In this document: positions 53,113 through 62,800 of the stretch, one piece after another
Layout of the letters: each line of letters begins with the position of its first letter
How positions within the stretch are numbered: position 1 is the stretch's first letter
NCBI RefSeq assembly: GCF_017833415.1
Contig: NZ_JAFICC010000020.1
Span: 1-64,000 of the forward strand
Source: Flavobacterium sp. 1355
Lineage (GTDB): Bacteria > Bacteroidota > Bacteroidia > Flavobacteriales > Flavobacteriaceae
Reading direction: 5' to 3'
DNA: 64,000 nt
Made by a program: the position numbers and the translations under genes
The notes under the pieces: model-generated
What the model was told of the DNA's origin: nothing
Seen by the model: the letters and a program-made list of their open reading frames with translations, nothing else
Databases searched by the model: none

Positions 53113-53806
53113 GGACGATATCAAATTAAGCGATTGGGAGCGTATTTTTTTAGGAGAAGTGCCGCCGGAATTTATTCTGGAAGTCATTGTAAGGATATGT
53201 TTTATTTATATCATACTTGTTATATCGCTTCGGCTTTTAGGAAGACGCATGGAAGCTATGATCAGCAGGGGCGAAATGGTAACATTGGTAACGCTTGGTG
53301 CATCGGTTGGTGTTGCAATCCATACTCCTGAACGGGGACTTCTGCCATCTGTAACGGTTATACTTATCATTATTTCGCTACAGGCATTACAAGCCTATAT
53401 TACTTCAAGAAACTCGAATGCAGAGCGAATTTTATTAGACGAGATTTCAACTTTAGTAGAAAATGGGCGTTTGATAATTAATGAAATGAAAAAGAGCAGG
53501 ATTACCCACGAACGTCTTTTTGCCGCTTTACGATTAAAAGGTATAATAAATCTAGGTTCAATTCAGCGTGTTTATTTTGAATCTAAAGGGGTTTTCTCAA
53601 TAGTTACCTATAGCGACGAAAAGGAAAGACCTGGGTTATGCCTGTTGCCTGAGGCTGATCAGGATTTTAGAAATGAAGTTAATTACGATGAGAATTTCAT
53701 TGCATGCCGAAACTGTGGCAATACAGTTGCAAAAAATAATTTACCGCATAGGTGTAGTGTCTGTGATGTAAACGAATGGGAAACTGCTGTTAAAAACAAT
53801 TCATAA
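53105..53806 (+). CDS. DUF421 (YetF-like) membrane protein with C-terminal zinc ribbon, copy 2
   Basis: A 233-residue paralogue of the preceding protein, with similar membrane segments (CFIYIILVISLRLLGRR), the DUF421 domain (ISTLVENGRLII, FAALRLKGIINLGSIQRVYF), and its own four-cysteine end (CRNCG and CSVC, spacing C-x2-C-x12-C-x2-C). The 8-base overlap shows translational coupling, so the two probably work as a heteromer. The sequences differ enough to indicate an old duplication. No substrate or partner is known. Confidence 0.85.
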   Translation: MDKDDIKLSDWERIFLGEVPPEFILEVIVRICFIYIILVISLRLLGRRMEAMISRGEMVTLVTLGASVGVAIHTPERGLLPSVTVILIIISLQALQAYITSRNSNAERILLDEISTLVENGRLIINEMKKSRITHERLFAALRLKGIINLGSIQRVYFESKGVFSIVTYSDEKERPGLCLLPEADQDFRNEVNYDENFIACRNCGNTVAKNNLPHRCSVCDVNEWETAVKNNS

Positions 53807-53885
53807 AATTATTTAAGGTTCATTTATAATAATGCTACTGCTAAGTATGAAGGCCAGGAAGCCGGCAGGTAATTACAACACCAAT

Positions 53886-55451
53886 CTATTTATGTTCTTC
53901 ACGTTCTTTTTGAAGATAGGTAATAAAGTTTAATGGAGAAACACCGGTTACCTTTTTAAAAGTTATTGTAAATCTGCTATGTGACGAGAAACCGCATTGA
54001 TCTGCAAGATAACTTATTTTATATTTTAAATATCTGTCGTCATTTTTTAACCGATCGATAATATAATTTATTCGCAATTCATTTATATAGCCGGCAAAAT
54101 CTTTTGATTTATGTTTATTAATGACATAAGATAAATATCGCTGGTTTATATTAAGTTCGGCAGCAACAGAATTTAAGGATATATCCTTGTTGAGGTAATA
54201 ATGTGATTTCTTAAGTTCCTGAAGGCCATTTAGAATACTAATTTCTGTCGCTTCCGGCATATATTCCTTAGCCTCTTTTTTAAGCGTTATTTCTTTATAT
54301 TCTTCCTGATTTTCTTCTTCATTTGAAAGGGTTAATGCACTTTTATCGATAAAATTTTTAAATTTTTTATAATCCTGTTTTCTTCTAAAGATGTAAATTC
54401 CTATTGTAAGTAAAACAATAAAAACACAAATGCCAATAATAAAAGCCGTATTCTTACGGTAACTAGACTGGCTGTCTGCCTGTTTTTTGCGAAGACTCTT
54501 AATTAAATCATCTGCAATAATTTTACGGTTGTATTCATCATCCTTATTCAGCTTTACATTCATTTCATTATAAGCAATGTACTTTTTGTTATCCGTTTTT
54601 TTATAAAGCTCCAGTAAAGAAGCATATACCTCCTGCTTTAGTGCAAAAAAATTGGACGCGTCTGCTATCTTCTCTGCTTTTTGGTAATGCAGCAGTGCCT
54701 TATTATAGTTGCCTGTTGAAGCATAGACGTTTCCGTAGCCATTATAGATAAAACCTTTCAAAGGACTGTTTGGCAATTGAGACACTTCAAGTTCTTTTGA
54801 TGCCTTGTCATAATAGAGCAATGCTGAATCAACCTTTTTCATTAAAAGATAACTTTTTGCAATGAGCTCATCGTTGACAGCTGTCTGAAAATTAACATCA
54901 ATGTTGGAGCCGGCTTTTTTGAAGGATTGATTTCCTGCTTTAAGGTTTGAAATTGCTTTTGAATAGTTTAAAGCATGCATCTCGTAATAAGCTATTTCCT
55001 GAGATAAATTTCCAAGGAACTTATACCTTTCATTTTTATCCTCTATTTTTCTGCTTACAGCAACTGCTTTTTGCAAATGAGTTTTCCCGATACTGTAAAT
55101 TTCATTTTCCCGATACAGGGTAGATAAGAAACCATTTATTCTGGCCTGCATAGTAGGGTTCCCGTCAATCGTCCCTATACTGTCTGCACGTTTTAAAGTT
55201 GCAATTGCATCATTGCGCAGACCGTACTGACGCAGAAGAGTGGCTTTCAGCATGCATGCCTTGATTCTTTCCAGATTATTTTTTGAAATACTGTAGAGAT
55301 AATCGGTATTACTTAAAGCTTTTTGTGGATTTGAACTTAATAATACCTGAGCGGTTTCAGCAAAGATCTTGTCGTATTTTGAGTTTTGCGAGTAATTGAG
55401 CTGATTTGAAATAACAACAATAATGAATAATAGAAAAGATTTTAAGTGCAT
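53886..55451 (-). CDS. TPR/AraC-type membrane-anchored transcriptional regulator
   Basis: A 521-residue protein with the Bacteroidota layout of signal peptide (MHLKSFLLFIIVVIS), periplasmic TPR-like helical repeats (~35-320), one membrane helix (TAFIIGICVFIVLLTIGIY) at ~330-350, and a cytoplasmic AraC-type DNA-binding domain at the end (SLNSVAAELNINQRYLSYVI and ISYLADQCGFSSHSRFTITF). Such proteins sense external signals and control nearby genes directly. The divergent secreted protein and giant adhesin lie 660 bases away and are plausible targets. The inducer is unknown. Confidence 0.86.
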   Translation of the reverse strand: MHLKSFLLFIIVVISNQLNYSQNSKYDKIFAETAQVLLSSNPQKALSNTDYLYSISKNNLERIKACMLKATLLRQYGLRNDAIATLKRADSIGTIDGNPTMQARINGFLSTLYRENEIYSIGKTHLQKAVAVSRKIEDKNERYKFLGNLSQEIAYYEMHALNYSKAISNLKAGNQSFKKAGSNIDVNFQTAVNDELIAKSYLLMKKVDSALLYYDKASKELEVSQLPNSPLKGFIYNGYGNVYASTGNYNKALLHYQKAEKIADASNFFALKQEVYASLLELYKKTDNKKYIAYNEMNVKLNKDDEYNRKIIADDLIKSLRKKQADSQSSYRKNTAFIIGICVFIVLLTIGIYIFRRKQDYKKFKNFIDKSALTLSNEEENQEEYKEITLKKEAKEYMPEATEISILNGLQELKKSHYYLNKDISLNSVAAELNINQRYLSYVINKHKSKDFAGYINELRINYIIDRLKNDDRYLKYKISYLADQCGFSSHSRFTITFKKVTGVSPLNFITYLQKEREEHK

Positions 55452-56115
55452 ATAGATAAAGTAATGGAATTAACAGGTGAAGGCTAATACAAGCAGAGTA
55501 TTTACTCTAATTAATTTTTATCAGGTTTTCTGATCTTTTATTTGAAACTCACTCTTAAAATTACACCTGCGATTTTGATTAAGACTTAGCGACAAAATGA
55601 TATTTCTAAGTTAGACAAAATTATGACAAGTTTATCAATTCTATACTTTATTAACAAGATTAAATCTTTAAGTTAAAAACAATATTAGTTTAAATTAAAA
55701 TAATAGCTTTTTTCTCATAAATACTAATTATTATAAGATCTAATCAGCAACAATTAATAAATATAATTTGTTCTCTAACTGCCTTTTTCCATTTTAGGAA
55801 ACTCGATTCCTTCGGTTTTATTTTTCTCTTTTTCCTTTTAAATTTCAGTGCATAAAGGCATTAATTAGTTAGCAACCAAAGGTTAAAATATCATCCAGAG
55901 CTTCAAGGATTATTAACCAACCAATATTCTTTATTAAAACACAAGATAAATGTGTTTTTTGTAATCAATTGTAAATGAGTTGATTGTGTATTTTTTTGTC
56001 ATAAAATATTTTTCTTATTGCGTAATTGGTAAAGGATCAGGCTTATTTACGGGTTATGTAAATGCTACTTTCGCACCCGATTAGCAAATAGCTAGAACAA
56101 CTAAATTTTCATTTT
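55452..56115. other. Long intergenic region before the adhesin operon
   Basis: This 664-base AT-rich region has no convincing gene. A flavobacterial-type -7 element (TACTTTCG, 56066-56073, near consensus TAnnTTTG) lies ~43 bases before the 56116 start, but no clear -33 TTG at the expected distance was found. Long leaders fit a regulated surface-protein operon. Confidence 0.45.
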
Positions 56116-56820
56116 ATGACAACGACTAATTACTGGAAATCCTTCAGTTTTAAAAACGAAAAACTTCTAATTTATTTTTTATTGTACAGCTTGTTTTTTA
56201 GTTTCAAATCGACAGCCCAAAACAATTTCAACCTTCAGTCTGAGCAATTTTACAAGACGATTTCTTTTGGCGAAAAAATTGATTTTGGAAACATTGATTC
56301 AGCAGTGACCTGGAGAATTACAAATTCTAAAAGCAATATCAGTACTTTTTTGAGTGGTAATGATATTAATAATTATGAGTTTTTGGAGCCAGGGATTTAT
56401 GATATAAACTTTCAGGAAAATAAAAAACACAAGGGAGAATGTGATCATGCAATGTTTGCAGAAAGGTTCCGTATTAAGGTAGAAGCTGTCAAATTATCCT
56501 TTGATTTTTCAAAAATTAAATTCTCAGAGAAGCTTGCAAAAGGAAAAAACTACACAGATTTGATAATTAGTGTTCCGGTAGAAATTACTTCAAAAGATAA
56601 TTCGATTATAAAGTTACCCGCTCCGCAAATGTCAGTTGCCGGAATTGGGGTTTTACTGGTTTCAGAGCCGGTCGAAAAAGAGATTTCCTTAAACAAGAAA
56701 ACTCAACTATTGAAATATAAAGTGTCAGGAATTATTAATAATGAAGCGTATTTAATGTTTGACTTTTATGATTTCAATAATGAAGCAAAGACCTATAATC
56801 TCCCTCAGAAAATAAAATAG
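56116..56820 (+). CDS. Secreted protein of unknown function linked to the adhesin
   Basis: A 234-residue protein with a signal peptide (hydrophobic LLIYFLLYSLFFSF, cleavage near STAQ). The mature part is beta-rich with several Lys-rich strands (ITSKDNSIIKLPAPQMSVAG, ISLNKKTQLLKYKVSG). I do not recognise a family. It ends 7 bases before the giant surface-protein gene, so both are probably co-transcribed. A partner role such as secretion or anchoring of the adhesin is possible; nothing in the sequence proves it. Confidence 0.65.
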   Translation: MTTTNYWKSFSFKNEKLLIYFLLYSLFFSFKSTAQNNFNLQSEQFYKTISFGEKIDFGNIDSAVTWRITNSKSNISTFLSGNDINNYEFLEPGIYDINFQENKKHKGECDHAMFAERFRIKVEAVKLSFDFSKIKFSEKLAKGKNYTDLIISVPVEITSKDNSIIKLPAPQMSVAGIGVLLVSEPVEKEISLNKKTQLLKYKVSGIINNEAYLMFDFYDFNNEAKTYNLPQKIK

Positions 56821-56827
56821 TACACTT

Positions 56828-59800
56828 ATGATAAAAAACTACTTTACTTTAAAAAAAATACCGAACTTAAAAAATACAATCTATATACTGGTTGTTTTTT
56901 TTGTATCCATTGAGACATCCAATGCTCAGTGCGCTACACCGGTAGCAGGTTGTTCCAATACGGATTTATCCAATTTCGGATCAGCATCAAATAACAATGC
57001 AGCAACAATAGAGTATGATAACTTTGTGTCAAGCTGGCACTCGACAGTTGTTAGAACCTCAGACGGTTCTTTTCAGGTTTGGGGAGAATATCTTGCCAAC
57101 AGTGGAAATACAAATTTATTTTCACCTGTAACTTTAAATGCAGTAAATTTTCCGGCTTTAACAGGAACTCCTTTAAAAGTTGGTCTGGGTAGTACATCTC
57201 AATTCAACGTTCAGGGAATTGTGCTGGCTACAGACGGTTTATATGCCTGGGCTACAGAAGGGATTGTTCTTGATAATTCTCTTACTTCAGGTTCAGCTTT
57301 CCAGAAACTAACAATTGGAGGAAACAGTACAGGTCTGCCAACAGGAGTTGCTCCGGCAGATGTAAAAATGTTGTTTGTAACGGCTAAAACCGTAGCAATT
57401 ACAACATGTGGAGGAGATGTGTGGGTGATTTCGCAAACAGCAAGTGTGCGAGGTAACGGAGCAGCAGGTACGTCTGCTGCTACATGGTATAGAGTTACAA
57501 CTTCTGATGCAGGAAACCCATTTTTGACTGATGTTGTAGCTTGTAGAGGAAGCGTTGATGGCCTGATGGCATTAAAGTCTGACGGAACAATATATGTGTG
57601 GGGAAATAATGTGTTATTGGGAGATAATTCGGCAAAAATAGCAAGCCAGACTACAGCAATAAAAATGACATTGCCAAGTTCTGTTGCGCCAAAAATGATT
57701 GGCGCAACAGGAGCCACTAATTCAAAAGCGTACTACGTTTTAATGACGGATGGCAATTTATATGGAGTAGGCGAAAATTCTACTAAAGAGCTAGGAGACT
57801 GGTCTACTACCGACAGGTTAGGATGGGTTCAGCCCAGATATTCTAATGTTGCGACCGATGTGATGGCAGATATTAAATGGTTTAGCTCTCAGGAACATGA
57901 TAGTCAGTATGGCGCTGTTAATGTAATTAACAACAATAAAAAGCTATTTGCATTTGGAAATAGTAATAACTCTTTGCTAGGGAGAGGAACAGGTGCAAGT
58001 GATCCGGGAATGCCTGGTGGTTTAACAGGCAGTGAAGATATTTTGGCTGTTGAAACGGGAGGTCATACCTCAATGATAGTTAAAAGTTGTGAATCAAAAT
58101 TTGGTTACGTTGGTCATAGAACAAACGGTAGTATGGGTAGTGGTGCCACGAATACTGTGGTAGAATCTAACTATACTTTTGCTACAGCTAATGTGCAGAT
58201 TTGTGGTGCAGAATCCAATCCTGTAATTCAGCCTGTTTCTACCGGAGGAGGACCTGATTCAAAATATTGTATTGATGATCCTGTTTTATTAAATCCAACT
58301 CCAACCGGTGGTACATTAAGCATCATAAGTGGTCCGGGTACTTTGGCAGGAAACACTTTGAGTTTTACCGGAGTAGGTACAGTAGTAGTTCAATATTCAG
58401 TAGTTACTACATGTGGAGGGACATCAGTAACAACCAGAAATTTTGACGCTGCACTTTGTCCCGCAGATCTTGAGGTTACAAAAGTGGTAGATAATACTAC
58501 TCCAAGTGTTGGAGGCAATAGTGTGTTTACAATTACAGCCAAAAACAACGGCCCCTATAAAGCTACAGGTGTTACAATAAATGACGTTCTTCCTGCAGGT
58601 TATACTTTTGTTAGTGCAACGCCTTCTACAGGTACGTGGACAGATCCAAACTGGACAATTGGAAGCCTTGCAAACGGTACAAGTGCAACCTTGTCGATTA
58701 CGGCTACAGTTAATGCAACAGGAGCATATGCAAACACGGCTGCTATTTCAGGAAATAATCCTGATGGTACTACCGCAAATAACTCTTCAACAGCAACACC
58801 AGTAATCCAAACGAATCTTTCGGTAACAAAATCAGTAGATAATACGACACCAAATGTCGGGGATAATATTACTTTTACAATTACAGCTTCAAATGCAGGA
58901 CCGAGTGCTGCAACAGGAGTTAAAGTTACAGATGTACTTCCTTCAGGATATACTTTTGTTAGTGCAACACCTTCAACAGGAAACTGGTCAGCGCCGGAGT
59001 GGACTATTAGTAATCTTGCCAATGGGGCAAGTGCAACACTTAACGTGGAAGTGACAGTAAATGCTACAGGTAATTATACTAATACAGCAACTATTTCAGG
59101 AGAGCAAAACGATCCAACTCCCGTTAATGATTCGGGATCTTCTACGCCAGCCGTAAATCATGCCCCAATAGCAAATGATGATGATCGTACAGCTTCTCCA
59201 TTAGATGAAGACGGAGCTGACGGTACTATTAATATACTTACAAATGATACAGATCCGGACGGAAATCCTACTGCACCAGTTAATGGAGCAGGTCAGTTTA
59301 CGGTAGATTTAGATCCTGTAACACCAGGAATTCAGACTTCATTTTTTGATGCTAAAGGTGATTGGACTTTAAACACCGCTACTGGAATTGTGACTTTTAA
59401 TCCAGCAAATAATTATAACGGAACAGCAAAAATTACTTATACTTTATGCGACAGTTATGGATTATGTGATTCTGCTGATATTACATTTTTAGTAAATGCT
59501 GTAAATGATAATCCTGTTGCAGTTTCGGATTCTTATACTGTTGCAGAGGACACGACTTTAACATTAAACCCGTTAACAGCAGACAGTGATGCTGACGGAG
59601 ATACCCTAACAGTAACGTCAATTAACGGAACTGCGCTTACCGGTACAACTCAGGAAATCACCGTTCCAAATGGAAAAGTGGCTATATCGGCTACAGGCGT
59701 GATTACTTTCACACCGGACGCTAACTTTAATTCGGCAACAGCCATCAATTTCCCTTATGTAATCAGTGATGGAAACGGCGGAACAGCTACGGCCAATCAG

Positions 59801-62800
59801 ATAATCACCGTTACGGCTGTAAATGATAATCCTGCTGCAGTATCAGATTCTTATACTGTTGCAGAAGACACAACTTTAACCTTAAACCCATTAACGGGAG
59901 ACAGTGATGTCGATGGTGACACCTTAACGGTAACGTCAATCAATGGAACTGCCCTTACCGGTACAACTCAGGAAATCACCGTTCCAAATGGAAAAGTGGC
60001 TATATCGGCTACAGGCGTGATTACTTTCACACCGGACGCTAACTTTAATTCGGCAACAGCCATCAATTTCCCTTATGTAATCAGTGATGGAAACGGCGGA
60101 ACAGCTACGGCCAATCAGATAATCACCGTTACGGCTGTAAATGATAATCCTGCTGCAGTATCAGATTCTTATACTGTTGCAGAAGACACAACTTTAACCT
60201 TAAACCCATTAACGGGAGACAGTGATGTCGATGGTGACACCTTAACGGTAACGTCAATCAATGGAACTGCCCTTACCGGTACAACTCAGGAAATCACCGT
60301 TCCAAATGGAAAAGTGACTATATCGGCTACAGGCGTGATTACTTTCACACCGGACGCTAACTTTAATTCGGCAATGGCGATCAGTTTCCCATATGTAATC
60401 AGTGATGGAAACGGTGGGACAGCTACGGCAAACCAGTTAATCACAGTTACGGCTGTAAACGATAATCCTATTGCAGTATCAGATTCTTATACTGTTGCAG
60501 AGGATACAACTATAACCTTAAACCCATTAACAGCAGACAGTGATGCTGACGGAGATACCTTAACGGTATCGTCAATCAACGGAACTGCCCTTACAGGAGT
60601 TGCCCAGGAAATCACAGTTCCAAACGGAAAAGTAACTATATCGGCTACAGGCGTGATTACTTTCACACCGGATGCTAACTTTAATTCGGCAACAGCCATC
60701 AATTTCCCTTATGTAATCAGTGATGGAAATGGAGGAACAGCAACAGCAAATCAAATTATCACCGTTACGGCTGAAAATGATAATCCTGTTGCGATATCGG
60801 ATTCTTATACTGTTGCAGAGGATACAACGATAACCTTAAACCCGTTAACGGGAGACAGTGATACTGACGGAAATACCCTAACAGTAACGTCAATCAACGG
60901 TGTTAACCTTACAGGTGGTGTTCAGGAAATCACCGTTCCAAACGGAAAAGTGACTATATCGGCTACAGGCGTGATTACTTTCACACCGGACGCTAACTTT
61001 AATTCGGCAACGGCGATCAGTTTCCCATATGTAATCAGTGATGGACAAGGCGGAACAGCAACGGCTAATCAAATTATCACCGTTACGGCTGAAAATGATA
61101 ATCCTGTTGCGATATCGGATTCTTATACTGTTGCAGAGGATACAACGATAACCTTAAACCCGTTAACGGGAGACAGTGATACTGACGGAAATACCCTAAC
61201 AGTAACGTCAATCAACGGTGTTAACCTTACAGGTGGTGTTCAGGAAATCACCGTTCCAAACGGAAAAGTGGCTATATCGGCTACAGGCGTGATTACTTTC
61301 ACACCGGACGCTAACTTTAATTCGGCAACGGCGATCAGTTTCCCATATGTAATCAGTGATGGACAAGGCGGAACAGCAACGGCTAATCAAATTATCACCG
61401 TTACGGCTGAAAATGATAATCCTGTTGCGATATCGGATTCTTATACTGTTGCAGAGGATACAACGATAACCTTAAACCCGTTAACGGGAGACAGTGATAC
61501 TGACGGAAATACCCTAACAGTAACGTCAATCAACGGTGTTAACCTTACAGGTGGTGTTCAGGAAATCACCGTTCCAAACGGAAAAGTGGCTATATCGGCT
61601 ACAGGCGTGATGACCTTCACACCGGACGCTAACTTTAATTCGGCAACAGCCATCAATTTCCCTTATGTAATCAGTGATGGAAATGGAGGAACAGCAACAG
61701 CAAATCAAATTATCACCGTTACGGCTGAAAATGACAATCCTGTTGCAGTATCAGATTCTTATACTGTTGCAGAGGATGCAACAATAACCCTAAACCCATT
61801 AACGGGAGACAGTGATGCTGACGGAGATACCTTAACGGTAACGTCAATCAACGGTGTTAACCTTACAGGTGGTGTTCAGGAAATCACAGTTCCAAACGGA
61901 AAAGTGACTATATCGGCTACGGGCGTGATTACTTTCACACCTGATGCTAACTTTAATTCGGTGACAGCGATCAGTTTTCCTTACGTAATCAGTGATGGAC
62001 AGGGAGGAACAGCTACGGCCAATCAAATTATCACCGTTACGGCTGAAAATGATAATCCTGTTGCAGTATCAGATTCTTATACTGTTGCAGAAGATGTAAC
62101 TATAACCTTAAACCCGTTAACGGCAGACAGTGATCTTGACGGAGATACCTTAACAGTAACGTCAATCAACGGAACTGCCCTTACAGGTGGTGCCCAGGAG
62201 ATCACTGTTCCAAACGGAAAAGTAACTATATCGGCTACAGGCGTGATTACTTTCACACCGGACGCTAACTTTAATTCGGCAACGGCGATCAGTTTCCCAT
62301 ATGTAATCAGTGATGGACAAGGCGGAACAGCAACGGCTAATCAAATTATCACCGTTACGGCTGAAAATGATAATCCTGTTGCGATATCGGATTCTTATAC
62401 TGTTGCAGAGGATACAACGATAACCTTAAACCCGTTAACGGGAGACAGTGATACTGACGGAGATACCCTAACGATAACGTCAATCAACGGAACTGCCCTT
62501 ACGGGAGTTGCCCAGGAAATCACAGTTCCAAACGGAAAAGTAAGTATATCGGCTACGGGCGTGATGACTTTCACACCGGATACTAACTTTAATTCGGCAA
62601 CAGCGATCAATTTCCCTTACGTAATCAGTGATGGAAACGGGGGTACAGCTACGGCTAATCAAATTATCACCGTTACGGCTGTAAATGATAATCCTGTTGC
62701 AGTATCAGATTCTTATACTGTTGCAGAGGACACGACTTTAACCTTAAACCCGTTAACAGCAGACAGTGATGCTGACGGAGATACCTTAACGGTAACGTCA

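Noticed and set aside
57211..57717. A 168-codon minus-strand frame inside the adhesin
   Set aside because: It lies antisense to the RCC1-like region, has no signal, motif or promoter, and is explained by the codon pattern of the plus-strand gene.
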